NCBI GenBank assembly: GCA_030141605.1
Contig: JAQGDQ010000045.1
Coordinates: 186,001 to 250,000 of the forward strand
Direction of reading: 5' to 3'
Origin: Tubiluchus corallicola
Taxonomy: Eukaryota; Priapulida; Priapulimorpha; Priapulimorphida; Tubiluchidae
DNA: 64,000 bases
In this document: positions 1 through 15,200 of the stretch, piece by piece
How positions within the stretch are numbered: the first letter of the stretch is position 1
How the letters are laid out: every line of letters starts with the position of its first letter
Made by a program: the position numbers and the translations under genes
The notes under the pieces: generated by a model
Seen by the model: only the letters and a program-made list of their open reading frames with translations
Told to the model about the DNA's origin: nothing
The model's database searches: none

Positions 1-79
1 CTACCGTTATCAAAATGTAAGTTTGGCCAAATTCATATGTAAATTATTAAGATTAATCACCATTTATGAAAAAACTAAC

Positions 80-215
80 CGTGTGTGCGATATTCCTAGG
101 AGCTGACGTTTCTGCAAAAGTCTTTTCAAGTTTATACATTGTTCTCCAATAGTTACCAACATCTGTTTCTACTGTGTCTGGCGAAACTTCTGCCATTGGG
201 GACTCCATCCATATC
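80..215 (-). CDS. DNAH7: Dynein heavy chain exon: WMESPMAEVSPDTVETDVGN
   Basis: Acceptor TTGTAG and donor ACG|GTTAGT. Reads IWMESPMAEVSPDTVETDVG and NYWRTMYKLEKTF, the segment before the motor linker. Ends in phase 0; the next exon lies outside the window. Confidence 0.92.
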
Positions 216-3200
216 CTACAAGACAAAATTCAGTACGTTAACACTTGCGAAACATTTATCTTTATAAAAACATCATTGTAAATATACTATGTACAGCTCA
301 AGGTTTATGTATTATATGTCTCGAAAATAATACTTAGATAACAAAAACAATCAGAAAAAAATCTAATGATAACACATTGATAAATTAGTGATAAAATTAA
401 AATAATGAATAATGAAAACTAAAAAAATAGATATAAATGTCTTTCTTTGCCATTTTCTGTTACAGATATAATAATAGTATAATAATTCATATGAACAGCA
501 TAAGCCTTATCTAGCTACATGTCAGAAAATTACAATTGCAAATTATTAAGACTTAAATTCGTAAACAAACTACATTTGCATAAAGTTTGGAAAATTGCAA
601 TCAAGTAATTGCTATTCATTTAAAGACAAAGACAATTAAGAAATTCACCAGAATTAAAGAGGATTTTAAGTTATGTAAATCTATGGCAGTATTCGCGAAA
701 TGCAAGCACAGAATTAACTACAATGGTTTCTGAACGTTATATTTGTTTTTACTTCTACATATCAAAGAAGTTGTTTTTATGTACTCCTCATGTCCATAAC
801 ACATATTTATCATTTTTAACTACTTTCTTGTTCTACTACTTTTACTAATTGTTGCAATAGCTCATGCCCCGTTGCCATTGCTTCCTTTTCTTCCATGATT
901 GACCACTGCCATTTGCAAAAATCAAATTGGAGTATGCAAAAACAGAACACAAAAACAGCAGTGAATTGAATTGAATTAAAAAAATTTTGCACAATCTACA
1001 AAATCTACAGTGGTGCAATAGTTGATTAGTATACAGGTAAAATGGGCCTAACTGCTACTGAGGGACTAACTGAATGAAAGGGGGAGCGGACACCGGGCCA
1101 ATAAAGAAGTCATCTAGTCAGCTGCCCTTTTAATATGTTAAATGATAAACGATCAAGGGCAGTACTAATGAGTACTGAGGTACAGACAAAAAATTAATTC
1201 AATCAGCTTGCTTTTCTAAATTAATAGCTTCTAAAAAACAGAAGTAACTAGTATACAGTATATGTATTTGCAGTTAGGTTGATAAACAGATGTTTGTTTT
1301 AAAATTTAAGTTTATTAAATTAAACAGCAATCTAAGTTCATTACAGAACATTTAACATAACATACTTGTGTTTTTCATCAAATTCCAGGGTTGTTTCATA
1401 CAGCTTGTAGTAAGGTTGTAAAGCATTTACAAGTTCTTGCCTCAGCGGGTACTTGGTTAATTCCCAGCCAAATGCTTCTTCTTCTTTGTTAAAACTTTCA
1501 ATCTATACAGCAAAAAATCCCTAAAGTGAGTAATCTTATAACATGTTTATATTGCAACATAAACGTGTTTCACATTAACTTGTTTGAAGACCTATAGTGC
1601 ATTATAATTGCATTATATGTGGCTATTTAAGCAAGAATTGTATTGAGAAGCACAATTTAATTCAATTTCAGTTTTATTTCAGACAAAATAAGTTAAAAGA
1701 AGATAAAAGAATGCCAAAAAGTTGACTGCACATAGTAAACGAAAAAAGATAAATAAGAGTTAGTTATACTACTGTAAACTATAAATGCTAATTAAAAAAT
1801 TAATATATTAAAAAATTAGGTACATAGATGAAGCATAACACATAGGTCTGCACATTTAAGTATGTCCGACAAAGCTGTGATATACAAGATATTAGACATA
1901 TAATAAGTTCCTCCATCTACTGTTAAGTTTACAGGTACGATAAACCATGATACACATCAGACAACCTGACAGTACAAATAAATTACTACAAGTTTTACAC
2001 ATGTGATAAATTATATTTAATAACTTTTGCTACATAAAATGATTTCTTTATGCTAGTTGCCAAAGTTTTTGCTTTTTTAACTTAAACCAAAATAATGTAT
2101 TATTAATGTTGTAATCAGTGCAACCACCTAGTATAAAAATTTCTTCCATTTAGCAAGTTACAAATGAAACGTAGATTAGACTAAGCAGACAAAAATTCAA
2201 TGAACTGTTGCAGATGAACTGTAAATTAGCCTGTAAATGAGGCCTAATTTTTACCTTTGCTGACTGGTATTTCAATTAAGATAGTTAGATAAATAGATAA
2301 ATGCCCATTATTAGCAACAATATTAATTATTCCCACAAGATGATTAACTGAAACTTAACATCTATAACGTAGACTGATATTTAATTCATTAGTTTGATTT
2401 TAGAACATAGATTCTTTTCACACATTGACATTTAAAGGAGTAATTATTAATAGTAAATAGTACTTCACCTTGTCTACTGCAGCAAGTAATCGTGCATCAA
2501 GTGCTTGAGCTTTTTTGAAATACCTGGCAACTTCTTCAAGATCTCCTAGCAGCTCGAGCTCTGCCAATTGACGAGACAAACCCTCAAGATCTTCCGTGAA
2601 TTTCTCCCGTCGCACCTGTATCAAACGTCAAGAAAAATGCATGAGGATGATGTCAAATAAATGTATGAAAATGTGTAAAGTTTTAATCTGTTCAGACCAG
2701 AGTTTTGCTGTGTGCCATTAGTGGCTATTTAAAAAAAGCCAACGTTTTTCTTTTAGTAATAGTAATCTTAACAAGACTAAATGATCCCGTTTATTACAGA
2801 ACAGGTCCAAGTTCGCATACATGTACCAAACGTCAAGAAAAACGCATGAGGATGATGTCAAATAAATGTATGAAAATGTGTAAAGTTTTAATCTGTTCAG
2901 ACCAGAGTTTTGCTGTGTGCCATTAGTGGCTATTTAAAAAAAGCCAACGTTTTTCTTTTAGTAATAGTAATCTTAACAAGACTAAATGATCCCGTTTATT
3001 ACAGAACAGGTCCAAGTTCGCATACATGTACCAAACGTCAAGAAAAACGCATGAGGATGATGTCAAATAAATGTATGAAAATGTGTAAAGTTTTAATCTG
3101 TTCAGACCAGAGTTTTGCTGTGTGCCATTAGTGGCTATTTAAAAAAAGCCAACGTTTTTCTTTTAGTAATAGTAATCTTAACAAGACTAAATGATCCCAT

Positions 3201-6200
3201 TTATTACAGAACAGGTCCAAGTTCGCATACATGACTGTGTACATCAGTTGATTACGCCTAGTACAGTGCAGTTTAGCCATGTATGACTGACCAATGCGTA
3301 AAGCCTCACGACTAATTCTCACTTGACTGTGTCTGTTCCAATGTGGTTTACTCATGTGCAGACTAAGCAGTTTGCCCTAATTTTCATATTTTAGCTCTTA
3401 TCCTGGGCCCGTAAATAATCTCAGCTTTTTTATTCATACCACGGTTTGAGTTCCTATCCTAGGTGTATACCCTGCAAGTCTCCTGCCATTACGTATTATA
3501 GTTTTCAAGTTGTTCGATGCTATCAATTGATTTTTAAGATTGGATGCCTAACAAGCAACAACAAGAAGAAAACAGCAAACTGGTTCTCTCAGAATTGCAA
3601 TGCTCACGGATAAAAAATTCAAAATGATTATAAGTTTTAGAATTTTAAGTGTCAGATGCTAAACAACTATTTTACCCTGAGGTTCTGCTCGTATTGAGCA
3701 TGTTTCTCTTCAACAATTTTCCTGTGTTCAACAAACACCTCTTCTATTCGCTTATGCCAGGTAAATGTGTTACTGTTCAGCCTGAGTTCAGAAGGCGTAA
3801 ATGTCGTGTAATCGGCCAGAAATAGTATCCTTTCTTTAGATGCATCAAGTTCAGCCATAAGGCAAGGAAGTGTCTTGTCTTCGACTTGCTTGATGTACCT
3901 CTAGAAAAAATATCAAATCATTAGCAGATGCTGATTTAGATGTTTCAAAAGTCCCTGATTATTTAAAAAAATATTGAAAATTAATAGCAGTTATAAAAGG
4001 AATCAATCACAATTTGATAGTTGAATCTACATTTCATGAGAATTTTAGTGGCATCAAACTTGTTTACTATTTATAAAGCCGTGACACACAAGGAGGACCA
4101 GCGGCAAGCTCGTCGCTCAGCCACCTTTGTTCTACCAGTACACAACAGGTGCTCAGTAAAGGCTGAATAGGTCTGCGGCGGCTAGAGAATCCTGTTTCAA
4201 TGGTACACAGTTTGAAAAAAAGTCTGGACATGAGTAGGATTCGAACGCAGAACCCTTAAATTAGTAAATACTTCAAACTATTATGCAACAGTACTGATAT
4301 AAAATGTAGCTGCAAAATTGTATTCACAGTAAAATTTAGTGTTTTAGAAGTAGTGTAATATTGACAGTAATATAATTATAGTCCATCGTAATCACTACAA
4401 AAAAAAACTGGCACACAGAAAAAATAAATGATGTTAACACAAAATAACAACAAGCCAAATAATCATAAATTTTCAAAATTGCTGACAAGGTTTAGGCTCT
4501 AATTCAAATAGCTTTTGCACTCTGTTTAAATATAAAGCATGGATTTCTCCAATTGGCACAGATAATCTACAATGTACAATAACATGTGACTCGTCTTTAA
4601 TAGAGACATTATAACAACTGCATACATTGTTTTCATCAGATATGGATGGCCTCGCCCATTTACCTCTATTCTCAATCTCAGATGATGAGACGACAGCATA
4701 AACCTACTCAAATGGCTTTGAAAAGAATCAGGAAAGAAAATAATAACTGTTTATACAATGTTAATCCTATTAATATTTGATAATACAGGTTAGCTGTTTA
4801 ACGGCAATGTATACTAACTTTAAGCTCTACAAGTTCCTCTGTGTTTGTTGGTGTAGTCAAGGCTTTCAATGCAATTTGCTCAAAATCTGCACATATTCTA
4901 CAAATACATAAAAAATCAATAAAGTCACAAAGTCCTGTTCATTCGTAAGAGCTACTTTTTGCTACTAATTTTTGTAAGTAAACCAAACTCAGTAGCATCG
5001 ATATCAGAGTGGAACACTGCTAGAAGAGTACAATGAGATAAGGCCTATTTGGTTCTCATATCAGCTAATGAAGAGTGAAGGTACACTTACTTTTTGTTGC
5101 TTTTTCAGCTCCAAATGATAAAAAAATTCAGAGAACAATGAGCTTGGACTACCCCACCAAGCAACAAGCTTAAATTTTCTGCTTATTTTTTTCAATGTGT
5201 AAATATAAGTGCCTGCATTTCAAAATCAAAATTTAGCAAAAAACAGGTTTATCAAGACAAGAATTTTTCACAATGAATACATATTTCACACTGCAACAAA
5301 CTTCTGAAGCACACTGACTAACAAGCAATAAAATCAATGCACTTGTTCAGAAGTATGCACAAAAAACTTTGCAAAAGTACATGTAGGTAAACTTTGTTGC
5401 AATAGCAGACTGTGTATGTCAAGGATTTTTGTTTGTTAAATTTAATATAGCATTTTACAGTTACAAGTGGCGGCATCTGGCTTTAATATTTGCGACCTAG
5501 TCAAATACCGGTCATTCAAGTTTCAATGTGTTCAAGTGATGACGTGTTTCTGTTGACTCACGATTTAATGCCAACGATGTATGTAAATTTTATTTAGTTA
5601 TTTACTGAAAGTCTCTCATTAATTTCACTTAATCGTAATCGATCGTTTGATAAGAAATGAATTAGTTTACTAAAGGAATTTATATATCTCGTTTCAGATA
5701 AAATGTATAATTTTGGGTAATGGCGTCTCAGTGTCAGATATGAAGTAAATGACGAAGGAGCATGTGATGTGTAGATGGTATACAAACAATAAACTATTAT
5801 GTTCAGCAATAAATGATGACTTTGTTTGTCACTAAACCCAAACAGTGTATAATATACTTACAATATATTATAAATAATATAATATAACATAACATAATAT
5901 AATGTAATATAAATAAAATATAATATAATATAATATAATATAATATAATATAATATAATATAATATAACATAACATAACATAACATAACATAACATAACA
6001 TAACATAACATAACATAACATAACATAACATAACATAACATAACATAACATAACATAACATAACATAACATAACATAACATAACATAACATAACATAACA
6101 TAATATAATATAGTATAATATAAATAACTGTGTATAATAGTTAATTAATATGAATAGCAGATATGTAACATTATGCAATATACTGCAGATAAACATTATT

Positions 6201-9200
6201 ATTCATCTTGAATATATTAGTTTGATGCTGTAGTAAATAAGGTATAACTAACATAATTCTTGTTACAGATTTGTGACTGTGTGACTTATTGTGCATTAAA
6301 TTTAGCTGCATTTGTAAATAAGGCACAAAGTACTTACTTTTCATTTGCAGTTTTGTGATTGTGAGTCATACTGCCAAGGATTTTATGGCACAAGTGCTCT
6401 GCTTTTTTCACAAGTGCACTAATTAGTTCACTGGTGTTGACTTCAAACATGCCACATGGTACAATCTAAACATTCAGGATTACCTTACAAGACATCAAAA
6501 CATGACAAAGTCAAATTTAGAAAATCAAACTTTGACACAAATTAATGACCACTGGTCCAAAAAACATTGTGTATTGATCAAGGACTTGAGTTCCATTAAC
6601 TAATGAAAAGGACACCACAATGTTCTGAAAACAGCTTCACAAGCACAATAAGAAATTTCAGTATGTATGAAGCTTAGAGATACAATATAGTATCCGAGTT
6701 CTTGTTTTTATGAATCTCCAATCTCTAAAAGCCATGTCTCAAAACTTTAACACAAGGCTGCCGTTTTTAACCTAAAATTAATATCTACACTGAACTGTAA
6801 TGAACGAGATGTTGACAACAAAACAAAACAGGAATGCAAATTTCACTTGTTTCATTTTGTACAAAAATAGCAACAACTAGATCAAGGCTGCAACATTAGC
6901 AACAAAGATCAAAAACAAGACTAACACCAAAATACTTACCCCTGTCTAAACTCTAAACATCATGATAAGCTTGCATAAACTATTTACTAGAATGACAATT
7001 TTTCTTACTTAGAAGTATAGCAGTTAAAGGCATGACTATAAAAAGCAACATTACTGTAAAAGCAGTTAACAAGGATGCTCACTGTGTTAGAGGATGCAAC
7101 TATATCTTCTTGAACATGTTTATATTTCATTACGAGTTCCACATAATCGTTGAAATTGTGCTGCTCGGAAAAAAATGTCTCAATTTCTTCTTCTGCCTGC
7201 AAATGATCCTAAGCTTGTACAATACAATATAATACATCATGTCCCAAGCGTCTCAAATAGCAGACCCTGCCATCGAATGCTGGATTCCGGTGTGCTTAAG
7301 AATATATAAAAACCATTGCACTCGTATGTCAGAAAAAAAATATATGTGCAAATTAACAGGCATCATTACAAATTCCCTATTACATTGCAACTGATCACAT
7401 TTCCAGTGCTTATACTGTAACACTTTATAATATTTTAATCTGCAAAATAAAAAAAGAAATGCAAAGAAAATGTGAAATTTACTTACCTTGTTGATTATGA
7501 GAAAGTCATACTTCTCAAAAATGGAAGCATACTGTTTCGGTCCTAACATGGCCTTCTCTAATATACTCTTTACAATTACCCTTGCATCGATTATTACCTC
7601 TGTTTGTACTGTGGGCTTCAGATTTTCAATCTTGAATGATATCTTCATATAAAAGTAAAAGCAAAACAAAGAAAAATGCAGCAAATTTTAAAAGTGACAA
7701 GGTTGCAGCTGAATTTTTAAGATGTTTTTGATTCGTATGAAAGATGTGCGTTCGACAATCACTCAAGGCTGCCTCATTCATTAACCTTGGCTGTTTATTT
7801 CTTAAGTAAATTTCACACAAAATATGCAAATAAATTTTTTGAGCTCTACGCTAAAATAAAAGATAAAATCATTGATCTTGACAAACACATGCCAGGTTTT
7901 AACATGAATGGAAACAATACAGTAGCATTTGTTTTTTTATTTAAACATAATGTGCAATGTCACTCAGCACTGGTAGGCAAGGGTTAAAATTTATAAGTTT
8001 AAGCAGCAGTAATTATGAAGGTTCAGCAGCGGTTAGCAACCAAGATCTAGTTTTTTATCTTCTTTCTCAACGGCTGCTTACTTTACTGATACCCAAGTGG
8101 TAATGGCATGCACTTAGCAACTAAAGTTAAACGGCACTGTGCCTTGTCAGAAATTGTATGACAGTTGATTGCCTCTATATTTTTTCCACTGTATTATTTA
8201 TTTTGACCTTAGAGGATGTATACATATGCAAACGTGACTAAGGCATCTCTGTCTGTTCAGAAGCGAGTCCTGCCACAATAAGTAGGCCATGCCACTGAGC
8301 ATGAAGTACTAGCCTAAAGTGTATAAAAATAACTGTAGACTGTTGGGGGTAGGACACCAAAACTGAGAACTGATCAGCATGCATTATAAATTAGTACAAA
8401 ATTTGTACAAAAGAAACTATTGGCTTACGGTATCTGGTAATAATTTGCTTTCTACCCGAGGAACGATACCAACAGCAGCAACCATCATATTCAAAACATT
8501 GAGCAAAACAATCTCAAAGTCCTCAGCATCTGGTTCAAACTGTATACGATTGTCTTCAAGAACGAAACGCAACACTAGTCGCATATGCCGGCGATACGGC
8601 TCAGTGTGCTGAAATTTTGCATTTTTTTTATTGAAAAAAGACTTCGTTTTTATTAGCTGCAAGAATAAATCCTAATTCCTAATAAAACAAAAATAAGAGA
8701 TTTAATTATTACTACATCATTGATCAATTGTAAATATGAGAAGTCTTAGACGAGAAAATTTTAAAAAGAAGAAGAAAGAATGAAAATAAATTCAACTGAA
8801 CTTTATAATGTTTTAATCGCATTTGGTCTGCAACTATCTCAGAATTGGCATATATCAAAGAAGTAACTGACAGTTCTAATCATGACAAACCATGATCATG
8901 ATCAAAATCATCTCTAGAAACCTAATTACATAAGAACAGTATGTTAAGTAGAGTTTCGATAATCGATTAATTTATTCATTTATTTCTCGCTAATTTAAAA
9001 AGTAAAGTAAGCCCTAAAGTTTCTTGAACATGCAATATAAATATGGAAATATATCTTTCCATGTGTTAATGTGTAAATGAGTGCAGTTGGCATTAAATTC
9101 GCAGCTCACCAGACAATGAGAGATCATAGTAGCATAATCATCAATGGAAGCTAGCACAAGGCTTTGCAAATTTTGCGTCATCAGAACAGCGGCTGTTTCA

Positions 9201-12200
9201 AAGAAATGTGCAAGTCGATTACGTTTCTGAATCGGAGGAACAAGTTTTTTCTTACTTCCCCGAAGGAAGATATTCTGTACTTCAACAAACCACCTACAAA
9301 TGATATTAAATGGTATAGACATGTAGGACAGATGTCATTTCCTTTAGAAAAACAGCAAAATTACAATGACATTAGTTATGGAACAGTATATAAAAGATAC
9401 TTAGCTTGTAGACACTTAGCACTAATATATGTTCAGTTGTTTAATATAAAATTTAAGTTATTGAACAATTGTTTGTATTTTGTTTTCAATAAATGGCCCT
9501 ATTTTTAGTTGTTACTTGCTATACAGCTCAGAACTCTGCAAACTAGCATCGAGCACTTAATTCAGAGCCTGCTGCCTGTTATTAATAGTCATGGATCTAC
9601 TGGAACCTACCACTATGGAACAAATAGCTAGCGCTAAACAGCAAAAGAAACTGACAGTTTATCTAGCAGTCACTCATCAATTTATTAGCCAGATCTTGTG
9701 CTGCTGAACTTCACAGCTCAGCACACACAGTGATTCAACTATTTCACTTGTCCTAATACTGTATATAAAATGAAAACAGAAATAGTTGATATATATACAT
9801 AGCTAATGGAACTAATAGAATGGAATAAGAAACAGAACTATGGTAAATGATCTTTGAAGTTATAACATACTCTTTAATCAAGATAAGTTTGGTGGAGTCA
9901 ATCATGCTAGCAATTTGCTGTTGAAAAACTGGCAATTCCAGGGCTTCCATACGATCCTCCAATTCACTCGTTCTCACAAACCGTAAGTTTCTACGTCACA
10001 GAAAATATTGAATTTAAACTTACTGCTACAAAAAACACAAGTGGCAATACGTTTTTTAAGTTCATTTGGCCAAATTATATAGTCACGAAATTATTATGAA
10101 AAGGAAAAGTAAGTTGGGCAATATATATAAATTAATTATGAGCTCATTTGCTATTCTTATTGTCACTGTTACTGAAGCAAGCAAAACCTGTTGACTTTCG
10201 CATTTCTACTAGCTATGCCCACAGAATGATTTTGGTCAATGTGCAACTTTTCTCTGCTTTCCATTTATTAAACTATTTAAGGCAATTTTTGTGCAACTGT
10301 GTCTAATTTAAATGTGGTATTGTGTGATTGTTGATGTCACCCGCTCAAAGATTTTTTATCATTAAATACTGCTTAACCGAAAAAGCAATCATGTCTTAGA
10401 CAGAAATAATTTTCTTGAAAAATAAATGCTTAGTGGCCCCCTGTAAAGCATGATGATCAAAACTTTCTAAAAAATTGTGTTGGGCATGGTGTAGATCTCG
10501 AGATCTAGGATGGACATGTACATACCTTTTGTTCCATTATTATTAGATGAGGAACATAAAATAATAAAAAGCAGTGAATTTATCTTGATTAGCAACTAAT
10601 AAAAAACATATAATATACAAAAAATATATAAGTGTATAATCAACTACCTATAGGAAGAATACCAAAGGTCTAGAACAGCTGCCATGCACGGGTTAATTGC
10701 AAAAAGCTTGTCTGCTATTGCTCTTCGTGCAAACCAGAATGACTTCGCCCACACCTTTGGCACCTACAGAAAAGCAAACTTTTGCTCAGTTTCATCAATA
10801 AGGAAATAACTCTTCACCACAAAAAATAAAAACAATTAATAAAAAATCTCAAAATTCATAAATGAAAAGAACTGGTATTTTTTCCACTATGTTATTTGTA
10901 AGAGTATTGTATTTCTCTTTTATGGGTTTTCTGAATTGTGAATTCTGTGCTAATTTTGTGAATTTAATGACTGTGTTATCATTATAAATCCCCTGAAATA
11001 GTACTTTTGTACTTTCTCATATTCTTTTTGCACATCTGACGCATCACATCTTTTCATTTCTTTAATTGTATGGCATTTTATTGATTGGCGGCACTATTGA
11101 GGATCAGCAATAGTGATTTCTGCATACTTTCCATAAAAACAGACAGCTTGGATAGATTCTTGCATTCACAGCTGTGGTCTTTTTTGATTGTGTTCAACAA
11201 ATAATGACGATGATGTGTGACAAATGACCACTGGGTCTCACTCTTGGAACTAGCTCTCTACTTGGTGCTCTAGCGTATCCAATATGGATGTTTACTGTTT
11301 TTGCAACTTCCCTGAATTTTTTCACCAGTAGCATGGCAATGGAACTTCTTAGGAGCCCTAAGACCATAAGGCTTAGATATTTATAGTTTTACGTAGCAGA
11401 ATCAGAAAAAAACATTGAATATATTGCTGAATATCTCACTACATATGGAATGGTAAAAAATTTGATCAAGGAAAACCATAAAAATTTAATACCAATATCT
11501 GTGTGCATTACCATTATGTAATGTCATTCATGTTACAATGTATCTGCTATTGATACAAAAAAAATAAATAAACAGAATCAAGCGTAACAACAGGGTCAAA
11601 ACTAAATATTGATAAGATTTTATATATGTTCGTGACACATTAAATAATAGTATGAATGAAAACTCAATCATCCAACTGTCGAGGAAGACAGCTTATTGTT
11701 GAAGCATTACTGCACGTGATACCTGTAATAATTCCTGTCGATGTTCAAGTTTATAATTTGGTCTGTCTTCATCATCTTGTCGTCTGGGATCCTTCAGTAC
11801 AAAGTCAACTGCAACAAATGACCAGAAACACACTCTAGTAACCATATTTATTACCAAATAATTAATATAGGGTAATCGATAATACATATCTTTTTTCGGT
11901 TCAACATACCTTTGTTGCCATTTTTGTTTATCACTACTTAGTTGTTACATGAATAGGTCCCTACCAGCAGACAACGATGACAAACAATAAGTCATTGACT
12001 TCAATGTGATTGCCATTTGTGACATTTATTCAGCAGTCAAATTAAAGTTACAAACTCACTGTGACTAATATAAGTAAAATTAACGTATCATGCCTACGTG
12101 TGGCACCACAGTATGTTTCATTATATGTTATATGCCGTGTTTCCAACAATAGAAAACGAAATACTTGCCAATGGCCTTTTTCATGCTGATCAAATACTCT

Positions 12201-15200
12201 TCTTTTATTTCGTTGGAGAGCAAACAGATTTCCTTTTCTCGGTTCACCTAAACAAATAAACATTCTCTCACATGGAAATGAGCCAGCAGTACTTAAGGCT
12301 TGTGACGCAACGCAACTGAAAGCAATTGTACACTCGGCAAGTCGCTGGAACAGGCGGCATGTAGTACACCGCTAGTTACAAATATATCCAGTCGACATAA
12401 GCTCACCACGCAACTCAACTCAACACAAAGCAAATCTGTTCCGGTAAATTGCTCCTGTTCTACCTGCAGCGTACAGTATTCACCTAGTTTTAATTGATTG
12501 CAGCAACCTAAGCATTGTTTGCAACTCGGCAGAACTGAGTTACAGGATACCACCAAACACTGGTATTTTATTTTTTAAGACGGTGTGAACACCCTTCGCT
12601 GTACAACGTAAAACAAGTACTGATTGCCATAATAAATTCATTTGGCAAAAAACAGCTAAACTTTTTTATTTGATCATAAAACATAAAATAACTAAATGTT
12701 ATGGTTCAGTGGTTGAATGTTATACTAAACTGCCATGCTTCTGCCACCCTTGGTTAACTACATCCAAGGTCCTCACGAAAAATACTAAAATTATCACAAA
12801 AAAATAACACACACAGATGTTCACATAGAAAGCATGGAAACATCTGTGCAAAATGATTAATATGGGAATCTAACTGATAACCAAAGCAGGTAAGTAGTTT
12901 TCGAAATCCCAGTGCCGGGGTCAGATGTTTGCGAGCCTGCCAAATTGTGCAGTTGTATAAGACCTGAAACTTTAGTGGCACAAAAATTTGGCAGAAATTT
13001 ACCATTCAAAAAGAAACATTAATTTTGTTTAGTTTTCATAGTCCATGTTCATGCCACTACTCATAAAATGAGAACAAGAATTTCTGAATAGATAAAGGTT
13101 TAAAAAAATATAAATCTTCAAATTGATAGCTAATGTAATCAGTTTCATTGGAAAAATTCTTGTTGTATGTGTTATGATCTATATTCGGACAAAAATAGGT
13201 TAAAACTGCAGCAGGATATAAACAATCTGCCTTTTTTAGTAGAAAGCAAAATCTTTTTTTAAAGATTTTTTTATTTGCGCACGTCCAGTCGCTGTCGACT
13301 TGAGCAGTGTTGTGACTCACATGAACTCATAAATACCTAGTTATGTGCAGTTGCTGCAAATCAGCCGTAGTGTATCTGAGCATGTGTGTACGACTGGTGC
13401 TTGGCAGCTGAGGTGAATTACGTCGCATAGCAAGTCGACGTAAGCTCGACTGCAAAGCTCAAAAGCCGCAAAACACCATATTATTGTTCCAAACCGGATT
13501 AATTCCAGCCACACAGGGAAATTTCCTTGTTTGTAATACCATGTAACCCTGCAACTATTAACTTGGTATGGCTTATAAATGAACGCTAAAACATTACATA
13601 AATTTACTGAAAATTTCTACTAATTTAGGTCTATTTAAATTACATTCAAGATTGCCATCTGCTTAGCATTTATTTATTAACAGGTGATAATTTAAGCAAA
13701 AGATCACTTATAAGCAAATCTTCTACATACACTATCTGATCCTACAACACATGCCAGGGAATTTTTTACCTTGAGACCTGTTGCCAGTAGTCGAAGGATA
13801 TTTGCTAATGTATCATCCTCCATGTGAGCTACATGTTCTGTGTCGATGCCATTGTGAATATAGTAATAATACCTCTGCATAAAAATAATCAATGTCAGAA
13901 CTATCAAACTAAAACCTTAGACCTAGATACATAGACATGTGTATTTAAGCATCAACTATATATCTGAGTTAATACTTTGACTCTTAAAACTGACAAGCTC
14001 AAGAAAGAAATTACCAATATATTTTTTTCTGTTTTAGAAGGAATCTGCTCAAGCAACAAACTGTCACTTAATCCTGCAGTAGATTTTGTTCCTTGCGCAT
14101 CTGGGGATTCCGTCTGCCTGTAAGGATAAAGTACAGTTAAGTGTTAATTAACTACAATATTTTGCATTTCTGCCTTTTTATCAAGGCTAATATATCAAAA
14201 CATGGTAAATGCTGTTCCCATTAAAACTTGTCTAGAATATTATTTAAAAACAAAATACTAAAAATCATAGCTATTCTTGTCGTTACGAATTAATTCAAGC
14301 TAGTGCAGAAGCTTTGTGCAAAAGTTGCTTCATAAGACACAAAAAAGTTAAATAATATATGTATTTTATACAAGCTAGTTAATGATATTTACAGAGTTAA
14401 AGGTACAACAAATTTTAGCAAAAGATGTTGATTTCCGTTAAAAAATGGTGGTAAGACTTTCTACTACATGCCTCTTTCAGTAAATTGCAAAGAACAAAAT
14501 TTCAATCCTGATTCAATATAAAAGGATACATGACATGCAAAACATAGACCATATGAAATGGAAAAAAACAGCCCATAATCAGTCACTCTTAATAATTTGT
14601 TTTTATACTCATGAAATTAGCAGTGAACTATGTAAAAAGTGCGTGTTCTGCAACTACACAAAACTGTCTACAATATTCAGTAATCTCAAAACACTTTCTC
14701 AATGGTGCAATGTGCACATGCGTTGGATTGGCAACGTCCACCATAAAAAATCTTCTGTCTTCGACACAGAATTTCTTGAAATTAAGAAATTTTTAATGTT
14801 TTTAATACTTACTTGGGCCACCGTTAGATAAGCTTTCTAGTTCATAATAATTAATTGTTTCACTCATTATTAGGTAACTGTATGCAGCATATACTTACAT
14901 TATAATAGAGACGAGGGCATTACGAAACTTTTCTCGTTGTTTCTTCAGTTTAGCTTGCTGTGTGAGATGAGCTTTGGCTCTTGCAGCTACAGATCCTTTA
15001 TACGTTTCAGGCTTCTTTCGCTTTTTTATCTCTAAATCAAGAATAAACGACATGTGTATATGTGTGTGGGTGTGTGCGTGTGCACGCGCGCATGCGTGTG
15101 TGTGTATGTATGCATCAGAGCTGTGCAGTACCACTTATTCTGGGACCGCAAATCTGCAAAGAGTGGTTCCGTAGCTTCGCAAAATCTGCGGATAGCATAA

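Noticed and set aside
2705-3131. Two identical 73-codon plus-strand ORFs
   Set aside because: Same frame read in successive copies of the 205-bp tandem repeat. They lie inside a dynein intron and have no family features.
2621-3232. CRISPR-like array
   Set aside because: Repeats are 205 bp with no spacers, in a eukaryotic intron.
5803-6196. Long minus-strand ORFs encoding MLCYV repeats
   Set aside because: Produced by the TAACA/TAATA pentanucleotide array; all frames are open only because the unit lacks stops on that strand.
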